Shown: positions 11,901 through 24,035, counted from the stretch's first letter. The stretch: 64,000 bases of DNA from Tolypeutes matacus (GCA_026826555.1 JAKSZT010054307.1:380259-444258); one strand, 5' to 3'. Notes: generated by a model from the sequence alone, not told the origin. Numbers and translations: made by a program.

Positions 11901-14900
11901 TACAGGAAAGATGGATATAGTGGGGAATGGAAAATGGTACAATATCGTTTGTAAGGAAGGAGATAAACTTCAACTTTTCTGCTTTCAACTGAGAACAATT
12001 GACAAGATGCTGAAACTGACATGTGGAATTCACAGTTTTATGAAGGTGGGTACTGGATAGGGGAACATTAGTTTGCCGGAGGCCAATTACTTTGCTTAGA
12101 TTTAGGGAATACCAGGTTCCTGCTGTTACTCATACAGTCCAGCAGGTGGCAGGAGAATCTAAACAATGCACTTGTACTCATCTTTAATAAGTGGAGGATA
12201 AATAGATACTAAGGAAATGACAATCATATAGGCTTGAAGAGGATATGATACTTGTCTTAAATAAGAAAAGATTATTTTCTTTTTGCAGGATAGGGAGCTA
12301 ATTTCACATGAAGGACAAAAGCAAGGGATTTGGAGTAAAGCAGACCTGGTTAGATTACTTTCTCCAGAACTCACTAGTTGCATGATATTGGAGAAATAGC
12401 TTAAATGGTGGAAGTCTCTGCCTCATAGGGTTGGTTTAAAGGTATAGTCTCTGCTTCATAAGGTTGTTTTAAAAGTTAAATAAGATAATGAATTACTTTT
12501 CTTAGTGCTTGCACATCATAAGATATCACTGTGCAGTAGGTACTATTGTTTTTAGCACGGTAAAGACATTGGAAAGAGTTCTAAGCAGAGGAAGTGATTG
12601 ATACAAATACAAGTGTAAGTTAATAAATTCCTTTTTTTTTTGTCTTTTGTTTTTTTATTTTTTAAAAGATACTTAGATTACATAAATGTTTCAGAAACTT
12701 TATAGGGGATTCCCATATGCTCTGCTCCCCACACCTCCCGCATTTTCCCACATTAGCAACATCGTTCGTTAGTATGGTACATTCATTGCAATTGATAAAC
12801 ACGTTCTGGAGCATTGCCACTGAGCATGGATTATAGTTTACATTGTAGTTTACACTCACTCCCACACAATCCTGTAGGTTATGGCAGGATATATAAGGCC
12901 TCTATCTGTTGTTGTAATGTCATTCAGAACTATTCCTAAGTCCCAAAGTCCCAAAAACGTCCCCGTACTACACCTATTTTTCTCTCTCTCTACCCTCAGA
13001 ACCTCCAGTGGCCACTGCCTCCACATCAATGATATATCTTCCGTTGCTAGAATCACAATAAGTCTGTAGTAGAATACCAATAAGTCTACTTTAGTCCATA
13101 GTTCATTCCCCAGTCCTGAGGATTCTGGGATGGTGGTGCCCACTCCACCTTTAGTTGAAGGGAGGCTTAGATCCCATACGGCTGATGGATGAGACTCTCT
13201 TGCTTGTTTGGTTGATATGGAAGACTGTGGGAATATGAGGCCAGACTGTAATTTTTCTGAAAAAAAGGGGCCACAGATTGTATTCTTTTGTCAGAAATTT
13301 TTTTAAAAAAGGAAACCTGTGAAAAATAAGGAAAAGGTTGAAAGATTTTATGCAGAAGAATTATTGATAACTTTTGCATTTCAGCGAAATATATTCTGAC
13401 AATTATCTGAAGGATGCATTAGAAAAAAACTAGATTTGGAGTAAGAAATAATCTATTAGAAGCACTGGTATGATCATTTTCCAACTAGAGAGCTGTTTGT
13501 TAAATATTCAGGAATTGTGAGATGGTTGTTAAATTTGGGCAGCTTGAAATCAACCACGATGTAAATATTTACACCACTGAAATCTGAAAAAGCTATAAAT
13601 CAAGACTGATTTTAGGAACTGAGGTGGCGCAGGTGGCAGAACACCTCTCTCCTACATCGGAGGTCTCCAGGATCGAATCCTGGTGAAGACTGGAGGAGGA
13701 GGATGAGAAGAGATGCCAGGAAACAGACACAGAGAATTGCCCAGCGAATGGACACAAAACAGCAAAATGGGGAAGGGGGGGTTTAAAATGGATAAAGTAA
13801 ATAAATAAATCTTTAAAAAAAAAAAAAAGACTGATTTTTAAATTGGAGAGCTTGTTTACAAGAGCTTCAAAAAAAAAGAGGCTATTTCAGAAATCTAGAT
13901 AAGGAGGGGAAAGAACAAAAAGGCTCAGATTAATGAGGAATAAACATTTTTGAAGGTAGATCTTCACAACTTTGTCACTAGTTATATAATGATGTTGAAA
14001 AAGAGATCATTCAGGGATGGCTTAAGGTTAATATCCAGATAACTGGTACTATTCATGAAGATTAAGAATGCAGAAGACATGGTCCAGTTGATGAAAATGT
14101 GTTCTGTTTTGGACAAGTTGAATTTGAGGTGCCTGTAGTATATTCAAGAAATATCTAGTCATTACCAGGGAGATATGCAGATCTGGATATACAAATCTGA
14201 AAGAGGAAAAAGTACTTTTTCAGTGGTGATTTATGCATTTGTCAGTTTAGAGATACTTTTTAAAGTTGTAGGTTTGTATGATATTGCCTGAAAGAAATAA
14301 TAATATAAAAACAAGTACATTTACACTTACTGAGCACTCACTATATGCTAGGAACTATTCTAAGCATTGTATGTATATTAACTCAATTAATCCTTGCAAG
14401 AAACAATGATGAAGATATAATAACTGTTCTCATTTCATAGATATAGATGGTGATGCTCAGAAAGTGTAAGTAATCTGCCCTAATTGACACAGCTAGTAAG
14501 TGGTATGATTAAAATTCCAGCCCAGGCTTTCTGGCTCCAGAGTCCAGATTCTTGGGCAAGTTGAAAAGATCACAGGATGAGTATGAAACCATGGAAAAGG
14601 CTGATATTTGGGAGTGGCTTGAAATAAAGGATAATACAAATAAGAATGAAAGTGAGCAAAGAGGTCAAAAGAAAACTGGAAAATATGTATAATAAGTATG
14701 AAACAGAAGAAGTTTCTTGAAGAGAAGGATCAAGAGAACTCATTCCAGACACAAATGACCAAGGGAGTCCCAGTGTGTTAAAATAACAGCATTTTAGAAA
14801 AAAGAGTACCATCCTTTATTCAGTGAACATCTGGTCCTCAGGAAAAAGATATGGTTTACTCTACATGACATCACATTCTCTGTCTCACACACAAAGGAAC

Positions 14901-15555
14901 ACACACACATACAAATTGTCTTCTTCCATGGTATTCTTATAATACTAATTAAAGCTAAATTTAAATGCAAATAATTCACATAGAAATACAGACATACTCA
15001 GGCACACAGACATGCCCATATACATAAATTTACCCATTTATCAGATTCCTTTTTTCAACAATGCTTGCATTCTACTCTCAACAACAGCACTTGCATCAAG
15101 AAAAATCCTTACTCTGTGTCCACTCCTTTCACTCCTCTGTACCAATTAAGACTTTCCTTCAATGCATAGCACTGAGTGAACCAACCATTTCCTCTCTCCT
15201 GTGACTTCCCCTTACTGCCTTAGTTGAAACCCTGCCCTGTTCAATGTGCCTGTGGTGGATATGAGTGAAAAATCTCTTCTTGGGCTCCAGCCCAAAGTGG
15301 AAAGGCTCAAAGGAGGGTGATGCATTAAAGGAAGTGGGTGAGAAAGAACAACCTTTCAGAGAAAGATGAGGACTGATATCACACATGAAATGGAGACAGA
15401 GTGTAGGTGAAGGGAGAAATGTAAGATGAGCTGTATCTCATTTGCTGGACTCTAATTGTATCTTTCTTTATCTCTCCTTCAAGGTCATCAAGGCTAAGAA
15501 AATCAAGAAAGAGCCAATTGATTCAAGTTTCAATGTTAATTTTGATTTTGTTTAA
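5699..15555 (+). CDS. MNDA: MNDA-like PYHIN protein, 416 aa, six coding exons
   Basis: Join 5699-5963, 6929-7065, 7604-7768, 10035-10457, 11857-12045, 15484-15555. All introns are GT-AG; intron 2 is phase 1 and later ones phase 0. Residues 1-88 form a pyrin (death-fold) domain. About 89-204 is a basic linker with likely nuclear localisation clusters (K91-K94, K135-K137, K147-R150). About 205-400 is one HIN domain (paired OB folds that bind DNA in this family) with the family MFHATVAT motif at 234-241. Length and layout match human MNDA (407 aa) rather than PYHIN1 or IFI16; the linker text 'KRK..TKEKT.AKRN.VSQEQ' and the C-terminal NVN also point to MNDA. Known role: interferon-induced nuclear protein of myeloid cells affecting transcription and cell death. 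An Arg-rich run (RRRRAARR, 196-203) before the HIN domain looks stronger than in human. No frame break is seen. The orthology call is from memory, not alignment. Confidence 0.87.
5964..6928. other. Intron 2 with a local 50-bp duplication
   Basis: Phase-1 intron. A segment at 6281-6330 recurs at 6580-6628 with only a few differences (see findings). No mobile element is recognised. Open frames in this stretch have no family match. Confidence 0.6.
6929..7065 (+). CDS. MNDA: MNDA exon 3: basic linker
   Basis: Acceptor TGCATCAG ends at 6928; donor GTCAG|GTAAGC at 7065/7066. It encodes residues 89-134: a lysine-rich stretch beginning VAKKIKG and an Ala/Ser/Thr/Glu-rich tail ending AMGQ. PYHIN linkers are known to be low-complexity and to hold nuclear localisation signals. 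The length of 137 nt plus one base from exon 2 gives whole codons. Confidence 0.85.
7185..7400 (+). repeat. MIR-like ancient SINE
   Basis: The stretch 'tttgtgccaggcaatgagtt' followed by a decayed 'ataatcacctccattataaaatagg' has the order of the MIR core and 3' half. Degenerate, in intron 3. Confidence 0.55.
7604..7768 (+). CDS. MNDA: MNDA exon 4: Ser/Pro/Lys-rich linker
   Basis: Acceptor CTACTTTCAG ends at 7603; donor ACCGAG|GTACTT at 7768/7769. It encodes residues 135-189, starting [15 protein letters not shown] and ending in a Ser/Thr/Pro-rich tail. The exact 55 codons keep phase 0. The Lys/Arg clusters resemble the multipartite nuclear localisation signal of PYHIN proteins. The exon pattern (basic start, SQEQ..PP.PSGAST middle) is what singles out MNDA. 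Confidence 0.87.
7769..10034. other. Intron 4
   Basis: Contains a (CT)n tract at about 8440-8470 and a degraded L1-like antisense stretch at about 8560-8900. The segment from about 8400 to 9960 is conserved in copy B (36390-37760) and to about 9140 in copy C (61640-62360). Deletions in both decayed copies end near 8400-8500. Open frames here are not genes. Confidence 0.6.
8440..8474. repeat. (CT)n simple repeat
   Basis: A run of CT dinucleotides with minor interruptions lies close to the position where both copy B and copy C join into intron 4. Confidence 0.9.
10035..10457 (+). CDS. MNDA: MNDA exon 5: HIN domain, first part
   Basis: Acceptor CCAACACAG ends at 10034; donor CATAAG|GTAAGC at 10457/10458. 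It encodes residues 190-330 (141 codons). It opens with [15 protein letters not shown], then the first OB fold with MFHATVAT (234-241), KVFN..LKEKF and ISNYFECKG, and ends [15 protein letters not shown]. These are hallmark HIN motifs; the HIN domain binds double-stranded DNA mainly through its sugar-phosphate backbone. Upstream in-frame bases (from 9969) are intronic. Copy B has a broken version at 37770-38164. Confidence 0.93.
10458..11856. other. Intron 5
   Basis: A weak L2/MIR-like trace at about 10990-11100, a 24-base A-run at 11521-11544 and no coding signal. The last 400 bases align with copy B upstream of its exon 6 relic. Confidence 0.5.
11857..12045 (+). CDS. MNDA: MNDA exon 6: HIN domain, second OB fold
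   Basis: Acceptor TTCTGTTGCAG ends at 11856; donor ATGAAG|GTGGGT at 12045/12046. It encodes residues 331-393 (63 codons), beginning [17 protein letters not shown], with a conserved WYNI block and [12 protein letters not shown], and ending GIHSFMK. This completes the HIN domain. Copy B retains a frameshifted version at 39385-39568. Confidence 0.93.
12310..12560 (+). repeat. MIR element
   Basis: The order 'ttggagtaaagcagacctgg', 'tgcatgatattggagaaatag', 'cctcatagggttg', 'taaataagataatg' and a 3' 'catcataagat...gtactatt' follows a nearly full MIR. It is shared with copy B at about 39870-40080, so it predates the duplication. Confidence 0.8.
12640..13190 (-). mobile_element. LINE-1 3' UTR fragment, antisense
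   Basis: Its reverse complement matches about 28045-28540 and part of the element at 58630-60725, including the terminal 'aatctaagtatcttttaaaa'. The 58630-60725 copy carries L1 ORF2 upstream of the same block, which identifies this as L1 3' UTR. A 5'-truncated insertion. Confidence 0.75.
13614..13826 (+). mobile_element. tRNA-derived SINE, second head type
   Basis: A single tRNA-like head ('gaggtggcgcaggtggcaga' A-box region, 'ggatcgaatcc' B box), then a body ending 'aaataaatcttt' and an A-run. Perfect 12-bp target-site duplications (aagactgatttt) lie at 13602-13613 and 13827-13838. The same head type forms the second half of the composite at 32513-32935. Confidence 0.9.
14295..14555 (+). 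repeat. MIR element
   Basis: The classic MIR order is visible: 'tactgagcactcactatatgctagg', 'tctcatttcatagat', 'gacacagctagtaagtgg' and 'ccaggctttctggctcc'. Ancient and degenerate, in intron 6. Confidence 0.85.
15484..15555 (+). CDS. MNDA: MNDA exon 7: C-terminal tail and stop
   Basis: Acceptor TCTCCTTCAAG ends at 15483; TAA at 15553-15555. It encodes residues 394-416, [20 protein letters not shown] then DFV. The basic KAKKIKK start and the NVN near the end match the MNDA C-terminus, here extended by a few residues. Copy C retains this exon (62882-62926) with an earlier stop; copy B has lost it. Confidence 0.88.
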   Translation, partial: VIKAKKIKKEPIDSSFNVNFDFV

Positions 15556-15725
15556 GTTGACATTCCTATTTAAACAATAGATTCAGTAAAAATATTCTAG
15601 CATATTAAGAGATTTTGTATCTTAGTTGTGGAATGAATTAATTTAGGCTTCTGCATTTTCTAAGAATACTACATTTTGCATCTATAACATGCATAGTGTA
15701 AACAAATAAAATTTACTTTTTAAAA
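15556..15725 (+). terminator. MNDA: 3' UTR and poly(A) signal
   Basis: The 3' UTR is short. A canonical AATAAA is at 15705-15710, followed by a T-rich then GT-containing stretch ('gagtgctggctttggtctc'), as expected for cleavage and polyadenylation. In copy C the hexamer has decayed to 'cataaaacaatta' near 63155-63167. Confidence 0.8.
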
Positions 15726-16345
15726 GGACATTGTTCTCTAAGAGTGCTGGCTTTGGTCTCTTTAATCAAGTTGAGTGCTGCTTGAAGCTGGTTGATTCAT
15801 GTATTCTAAGGCAAAGAGGGTAGGGCATGCATCCACATCAACATTGAGCTCCATGTTCCTACTGTAATTCCTAAAGGATAAGACCCTAACTAGGACTTTA
15901 CCTTAGGTTGGGCATGGTACTGCAGGCTATGCTGCAATCACAAAGTCCTGTGGTCTGGGGAAAGGGTGAGTTAATCCAGAGAAAAATACTCTTTTTTGAA
16001 AATTATATCTTCCAGAAGGGGAACATTTGAGTAATTATTGCCTTTGGAGAGGTCACAATTGGTGATTTGCACAAAGGTACCAATATGTGCAAGAAGCTTC
16101 CCTAGTTCTTGCTGGTATGGAATACTTGACCAGCCCTCATTTGGTCTAATAGATATAGTTCCTTCACAGTTCTCCAACTATATTTTCTCATTCTCACTTT
16201 CTAACTGTGTTAAGTTCAGAACAAAATTCCCCAAGGTAGAGACATTCATAGAGGAAAGGAGTAATGAATAATGAATTAAATCTACTCCGAATGATAATAA
16301 ATATCACACAAAGAAATTAAATACCTAAGATCAATATTTAAAATA
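15726..16345. other. 3' flank shared by all three copies
   Basis: Intergenic sequence conserved in copy C (about 63185-63795) and, from about 16100, in copy B (about 40380-40640). No gene. It leads directly into an old L1 in every copy. Confidence 0.7.
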
Positions 16346-17815
16346 TAAATACTGGCTTCTTCTGCCAAACATAAGCAATGATACAACTGAATAAAATACA
16401 TAAGGCACCAATTGTCAGGCTTTGGACAACAGATAACACAAGAATAAGATCCCTGAGAAGAAGCAAATTTACAAAATAAGCTCCACAATTGCCTCAGATC
16501 TCTGCCAGAAAAGATTGCTTGTTTGTAGGCTAGTGATTAGTTATCAAAGCAGAGCATGACAGTCATACTGGACTGAAGATACAGAGATGAGACTTCATGG
16601 CAGTAAAATAGCTAGAATCTGGAGAAAATGAAGCTATACAGAGAGGACCCCTAGTTATTGTCTGGGATTTTGGTTATACATAAGGGACTGAGACAACTTG
16701 AGGCTTACAAAACTGTAGCTGCTATGGGGTAGAAAACACAGGTACCAGATAGCAAATAGTGCTGGGGACATTTCTGGTTGTTAGATTATACACATCCTTA
16801 GCAATCTGGGCATTCAGATAAGAAAAGAGAATTGCCTTTAGGACTAGATCATGCAGTAGACTAAGGACTACTCTAGACCCATCCTAACAAAGCCAAAAGC
16901 CAAGCCTCAACATTATTTAGAGAAAAGACAGAAAAATAATTTTGACCCTGCAAAAATAGAGGGGCTCAGGAAGCATCTCAGGATTTGAACAAACCCTTCA
17001 CAAAAATGCATAAAACCATGTCTAAAACTCTGAGTGATCAACCAACAATTGAAATGCATAAGAGAATAACAGCAACAACAAAAACAACAAAACTCTTCAA
17101 AGGATTTTAAAATAATACAGTCTATACAAAATATCATTAACAATATACAGTAGACAGTCTAAAATTACTAGACCTGAAGAGAAAGGAAATCATGATCAAT
17201 CTTTGAGGGAAAAATATAAACTGATGCTGGAATAGCCCAAATGGTCTTTAAACAGCTATTATAAATACGTGCAAAAATCTAAAATAAAACATGTTCAAGT
17301 AATTAAAGCCAAATATGTTCTGGATAAGTGAACAGTATGGCGACTTAGCAGAAAAATAGGAATTATAAAAAGAACAAAATGGAAATTCTAGAATAGAAAA
17401 TTTCAAGAACTTAAATGGAACATTCACTGGATTAGCTTAAAAGCAAATTGAAGAAGTCAAAATAAAAAGTAAGTGAACTTGTAGATTGATCAATAGAAAT
17501 TACTCTGAAGTACAGAGAGAAAAATGTTAAAGAAAATAAACTAAACCTAAAGGGACCATGTGACAATAGCAAAAAATAGACTAATAAGTGAGTAGGAGGA
17601 ACCCCCAAAGGAGAAGAGAATATAAATAAAGCAGGGAAAAATTTTTAAGAAATAATTGCTTAAAATTCTACAAATATGTTGAAAACAATTTTCAAACAAA
17701 ACTAAGAACCTCAACTGACCCCAAGCAGTTGGAATAGAGAAAAACAAAAACAATAACTATGAAACATGATAAGGATATCATAATCAAATTGCTGAAAACA
17801 AAAGATATGGAAAGA
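16345..17815 (+). mobile_element. Old LINE-1, 5' portion (shared by copies A, B, C)
   Basis: A degenerate sense L1 5' region. The same start appears at about 40640 (copy B) and 63795 (copy C). The 16540-16920 part is clearly matched by 47830-48220 in copy B. Its body resumes at about 24036 after an inserted younger L1. Confidence 0.75.
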
Positions 17816-20800
17816 TCCTATCTTTCTTTTGCTAAAATTATTGAGTTACTCTTCCTTCAAAATCAACTAATAAAGTACAAATCCCACTTGCTTGGCTCTC
17901 TGGAGTACAATAGAAACTGGAGAAGGAACCCACAAATGCTGAATCAAAGGGAAAAAAATACCAAAATCAGGCAGGAAATTTGCATCCCAGCCAGTCAAGT
18001 CCCCTCTCCATTTCCCAATTTCTCGAGGCTGTGGAGTCATATAGAAGCAGCACAGCCCAGGTCCCACCTGCCAAGGCTGTAGACCATAGAGTGACTCACA
18101 GCAGTGAATTAGAACCTCATGTATATCCAGGCACAGTGACCCAAGTCCACAGAGACCCAGGGTAGAAAAATGAGGAGCACAACATACAAAAATGCCTCTA
18201 GGAAAAAAGACCTTGGCAGAACTGTTGGCAAGAGGTGCACACATTCAATCCAGTCTCTGCTGGAACACCTAAATGCAAAATGGGCCTTTCTGGATTGTCC
18301 CAGTCTGGATACCCAGAGTGGGATACACTAATGGGGAAGAAACTGGAGGCAGAAAAACCTCATGAAAAAAAGTGAGGGGGGAAGGCGCTGAACTGCTATA
18401 AGACAGTGTTGGTCCCAAAACTGAAAACTGTAGTGAAAAGGGGACACCGAGTGAAAGAAAGAGTTTAAACAAATCATAGATCTGGGGGAAAAATTCTGCA
18501 CAAAATCAAACAGAACATATCATGATTCCTGGAGAAAGAAAAGAGGAAAGGATGCTTTCACCTGGAGGTGAAACAATTGATGCAAAAAAGGGCAATCTTA
18601 AAAATTGTACTGCATATCTAGGGCAGGAATCATATGCAGAATAGCTGAGAATATATGAAGAGTTAAACACAGGCTACTCTAAAGGTTCAGAATAAGTTGG
18701 ACCAAGCATCAAAGAAGAGACTTAACACAAAGCCAGTCAACAATAAAACCCTAGACAAGAAGGAGAAACTGACATTCAGAGTTAATACATCAAACCAATC
18801 AGATGCCCAGACATCAGAAAAGAATTACAAGCCATACTAAGAAATAGGAAGATATAACTAAATGAAGTGAAAAAATTAAAACTTCAGAGGAGATGCAGAA
18901 ATTGGAACAAATAATTAACAAGTTCAAACAAATCTCCTAAATCAATTCAGGGAGTTGAAGGAAAACATGAACATAAGTAAATTAATAGTAGATATAGAGC
19001 TAAATATGATTAAGAAGGCAATATGAGCATATGGAAGGACTCATAAGTTTTTAACAAATTATGGGGATGAAAGGTACAATAATGGAGATTAAAGTACATT
19101 AAAGGCATACAACACCAGATCTGAACAAGAAAAAGAAAAAAATCAGCAAGCTATACTACAAGACAATAGAAATCATTCAGTCAGAAGAACAGATAGAAAA
19201 AAGAATAGAAAAAAAAACGAGCAGTTTCTCAGGGACATGAGTGACAGCATGAAGCATGCATATATATACATCACGGTTTTCCCAGAAGGAGAAGAGAAAA
19301 GAAAAGGGGCAGAAAGATTAGTTAAATAATGGCCAAAATTAGCCAACTCTTATGAAAAACATAAATGTACAGGTCCAAGAAATGCAATATATGCCAAACA
19401 GAATAAACCCTAATAGACCTGCTCCAACACACATACTAATCATAAAGTCAAATGCCAAAGATAAAAAGAGAATTCTGAAAGCAGGAAGAGAAAAACAATT
19501 CATCATATACAAGGGATCCTCAATAAGATTAAGTGTTGATTTCTCATCAGAAAACAAGGAAGTGAGAAGGCAGAGGTATATTTAAGGCACTGAAAGAGAA
19601 AAACTGCCAGCCCCAAAGTCTTTATCCAGCAAAACTGTCCTTCAAAAATGAGACGGAGTTTAAAATATTCACAGATTAATAGAAACTGAGAGGGCTCATC
19701 AATAAAAGACATGCCGTACAAGAATTCCTAAAGGGAGTTCTTCAGGTTGTAAGGAAAAAACAGGAGAGAATGTCTTAGAGTAGTGTGTGAATAAGTGATC
19801 TCCAGTAAAAGTAACTAAAAGGGTAAATGCAAAACCAAATACTGCATCCTCAACATATACTCTTCTTTCTATATCCTATAAGATTCAGAATACAGTTGAA
19901 CAAGAAAAAGTTATATTTCCTGATAATAGACAGGCAAAATATAAAGTGATAATGTGCAACACAAACAGTATAAAGGGGGGAAATGGAGGGATGTAGGAGC
20001 AAAGAATGTGTATGTTATTGAAGCTAAATTGATATCTTTTCAAATTAGTAGATTATAGATGTAGGTTGTATAATACAAACCCCAGGGTAACTAAAAGGAA
20101 CTATTTAAAATATATACAGAAATAGAAATGAGAAAGAGATCAGACAGATACATCACAAAAGAAAAAAACTGCCAGCCCAAAATTATACAGAGAAGAAGGA
20201 TGCAATAAAGGAAAGAGAGACAAAAAATATGACATATGAAAACCAGAGGACAAAATAGCTGAAGTAAGTACTGCATTTACAGTAATAACAATGAATGTTG
20301 GTGGATTAAACTCCTCAATTAAAAGCCATATATTGTCAGAATGGATAAAAAAACATTATCCCAATATATCTTGTTAAGAAGAAATTCACCTTAGACCCAA
20401 AGACACAAATAAGCTGAAAGTGAAGGGATGGGTAAAAGATAATCCATGTAAATAGTAACCAAAAAAGAGCTGGGGTAGATATACTATTGGACAAAATAGA
20501 CTTTAAGTCAAATGCTGTTAAAAGAGACAAAGAAGAACACTATATATTAATAAAAGGTCCAATCCACCAAGAAGAAATAATCATAAATATTTATGCCCCA
20601 AAATACATGAGGCAAACCTTGGCAAAACTGAAGGAAGAAATAGATACCTCTACAATAATTGTTGGAGACTTCAATGCACCACTCCCATTAACAGAGAACA
20701 TCTAGACAGAAGGCCAATAAGCAGAGAACTTGAATAATATGATAAATGAACTAGACTTAAGAGACATATATAGTACAATGCAACCCAAAACAGCAGGATA

Positions 20801-22833
20801 TACATATTTCTCAAGTGTTCTCCAGGATAGACCACATGTTGGATCACAAATCAAGTCTCAATAAGTTTAAAAATATTGTAATTTTAGAAAGCATCTTTTC
20901 CTACCACAAGATAATGAAGCAAAAAATCAATAACAGACAGAGAAATGAAAAATCAACAAATATGTGGAAGTTAACACACTGTCAAGCAATCAGTGGGGCC
21001 AAGAAATTTCAAGGGAGACCAGTAAATATCTTGAGATGAATGAAATGAAAATAAAACATATCACAACTTATGGGATGCCCCAAAGGCAAGGCTGAGAAGG
21101 AAATTTATAGCCCTAAATGCTTACATTATAAAAGAATAAAGAACTAAAATCAAAGACCTAACTGTCCACTGGGAGGAACTAGAAAAAGAACAGCAAACTA
21201 AATTCAAAGCAAGCAGAAAGAAAGAAATAACAAAGATTAGAGCAGAAATAAATGAAATAGAAAATAAAAAATAAAAAAAAATAGAGCATTAACAAAATCA
21301 AAACTTGGTTCATTGAAAAGATTAATGAAATTGACAAATCTTTAGCTAGATTGACAAAGAAAGAAAAAGAATGCAAGTAAAATGAAATAAAATCAGAAAT
21401 GAAAGGGAGAGAATTAATATCTACCACACAGAAATAAATAGGACCATAAATGATGCTACAAACGACTGTCTACCAACAAATTAGACAATCTAGATGAAAT
21501 GGACAAATTCCTAGAAACACACAAACAGCCTACACTGACTATAGAAGAAATAAAAGATCTCAACAGAACAATTACAAGTAAAGAGATTGAACCAATTATA
21601 AAAAATTTCCAAAGAAAATCACAGGACTAGATGGCTTCACAGGTGAATTTTACCAAACATTCCAAGAAGAAATTATACCAAACCAGCTCAAAGTTTTCCA
21701 GAAAATAAAACAGGAGGGAACACGGCCTAACTCATTCTTTGAAATGATTAGAGTGATGCCTACATCACTCTGATAACAAAACAGTATAAAGATACTGCAA
21801 GAAGTGAAAATTAAAGAACAAATTCTCTTAAGAGTATGGATGCAAAAATCCTCAACAAAATAATGGCAAATTGAATCCAATAGCCTATTAAAAGAATGCA
21901 TGATCAATTGGGATTTATCACAGGTATGCAATGGGTGGTTCAATATAAGAAAATCAACTACTGCAATACACCACATTTACAAATCAAAGGGGAAAACCCA
22001 CATGATCATCTCAATTGAAGTGTAAAAAGCAATTGACAAAATCCAGCATCCTTTCTTGATAAAAACAATTGGAAAAATAGAAACATAAGGACACTTCCTC
22101 AACACAATAAAGAATGTATATGAAAAATCCACTGCTAGCATCATTCTCAGCAGTGGAAAACTGAAAGCTTTCCCTCTAAGATAGTAACAAAACAAGGATG
22201 GCCACTGTCACCACTGTTATTCAACATTGTACTGGAAGTTCTAGCCAGAGCAATTAGACAAGAAAAAGAAATAAAAGGCATCCAAATTAGAGAGGAAGTA
22301 TTAAAATTTCACTATTTGCAGATGACATAATCCTATATATAGATAGTTTGAAATTTTTACAACAAAGCTGCTGGAGCTAATATACAAATTCAGCAAAGTG
22401 GTGAGATATGAGATCAACACACAAAAATCAGTAGTAGGAAATCAAGATAAAAATTCCATTGACAACAGCAACTAAAACAATCAAATCTCTAAGAATAAGT
22501 TTAACCCAGGATGTGAAAAACTTATACACAGAAAACTACAAAACATTGCTAAAATAAATCAAAGAAGACCTAAATAAAGGGAAGGACATTCTGTGTTCAT
22601 GAATTGGAAGACTAAATGTCTTTAAGATGTTGATTCTACCCAAATTGATTTACACATTCAATGCATTACATATCAAAATCTCCACAGTCTTTTTTGGAGA
22701 AATGGAAAAGCTGATACTCAATTGCAAGGGGCCATAAATAGGCAAATCAAAATAGCAAAAGTAGAACAAAGTTGGAGGACTCACATTTCCTGATTTCAAA
22801 ACTTATTACAAAGTCACAAAAATAAAACCAATT

Positions 22834-22866
22834 ATTTAAAAAAGAAAGAAAGAAAGAAAGAAAGTA
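22834..22866. repeat. (GAAA)n microsatellite
   Basis: About seven GAAA units at a junction where L1 ORF2 sequence jumps to a later part of ORF2. Confidence 0.85.
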
Positions 22867-23525
22867 ATAGGTGTTGGTGAAGATGCAGAGAAAATTGGAA
22901 TTCAGATATATTGTTAATGGGGTTTGAAATGATGTAGCCAATGTGGTTATCAGTTTGACTGTCCCTCACAAAGTTGAACAAAGAATCACCATATGACCCA
23001 GCAATCTCACTTCTTTATATGTACCCAAAAGAATTGAAAGCAGAGACTCGAAAACATACTTAAACACTGATGTTCACAGGGACATTATTCACAATTGCCA
23101 AAAGGTAGAGGCAACCCAAGTGCCCATCAACAGATGAATGGACAAACAAAATGTGGTATATACACACGATGGAATGTTACTCAGCAATAAAAAGTAATGA
23201 AGCTCTGATACAACATGGATGAACATTGAAGATATCATGTTGAGTGAAATAAGCCAGACACAAAAATATAAACATGGTATGATCCTGCTTATATGAAAAA
23301 TCTAGAATAAGCAAGGTTCATATATACAGATAGTAGATTACAGGTTACCAGTAGATGGGTGCAGGAAGTGAAGGGAAAGTTATTGCCTAATGGGTATAGA
23401 GTTTCTGTTTGATGTGATGAAAAAGTGGGGTGATGTCACTATATTTTGAGTGTAACTAGCATCTCTGAATTGCACACTTGAGGGTAATTAAAATGGGAAA
23501 ATTTGAGATATATATATATATATTT

Positions 23526-23978
23526 CTGTGATGGTTCTAATGTGTCAGCATGGTCAGGTAATTGTGCCCAGTTGTTTGGTCAAGCAAGCAATGGGCTAAT
23601 TGTAATACAAGGACATTTATGGACTTTAGTCATCAGTGAGTTTACTGCATAGATGGCTGATTACATCTACAATAAACCAGGGAGAATGCAGTCAGCAATG
23701 AGTGACGTTTTATCCAATCAGTTGAATGCCTTAAAAGAGGAAGTAATTTCAGCTTTCAGAGAAAATTTCCCAGCTCATATTTGGATATCCAGCGTCTCCC
23801 GGAAACTCATCAAAGACCTTCATTGGACTTTCATCTGAGCCTCTGGTTTGCAGCCAGCCTGCGGAATATGGACTTGTGCATCCCCGTGGTCATGTGAGAG
23901 AATTTTATAAAATCTCGTATTATTTACACGTATCTCCTGTTGATTCTATTTCCCTAGAGAACCTTGACTAATACAATG
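23526..23978 (+). mobile_element. Solo LTR, MaLR/MLT1-like
   Basis: It starts TGTGATGGTT and ends CTAATACA (TG...CA ends). Inside are MLT1-type landmarks: 'gtgcccagttgtttggtcaa', 'ttatccaatcagttgaatgcc', 'catgtgagagaatt', and a 3' end close to 'tgattctatttccctagagaacc'. No internal region follows, so it is a solo LTR. It interrupts the L1 3' tail, with weakly similar 5-bp flanks (atttc / atgtc). Family assignment is from remembered MaLR structure. Confidence 0.7.
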
Positions 23979-24035
23979 TCATTACAATAAAATTTTTTTA
24001 AATGTTAAATTAAATTAAAATTAAAATAGTTTTTA

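Larger units (their letters stand above)
17818..24035 (+). mobile_element. Younger LINE-1 nested in the old L1
   Basis: In order: GC-richer 5' UTR (about 17860-18480), ORF1 remains ending near 19585, ORF2 from about 20280 with the endonuclease GDFN motif (20664-20675) and the reverse-transcriptase FADD motif (22315-22326), and a 3' end near 23100-23520. Near-identical 'aaaagatatgga' sequences flank it at about 17804-17815 and 24038-24049. Frame breaks are many, and a (GAAA)n run at 22834-22864 sits at an internal deletion. An LTR lies in its 3' tail. Not functional. Confidence 0.8.

Noticed and set aside
5699..15555. Assignment to IFI16, PYHIN1 or AIM2
   Set aside because: There is one HIN domain, a linker of about 115 residues, and linker and C-terminal text like MNDA. 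IFI16 has two HIN domains, AIM2 lacks the long linker, and PYHIN1 has a different tail.
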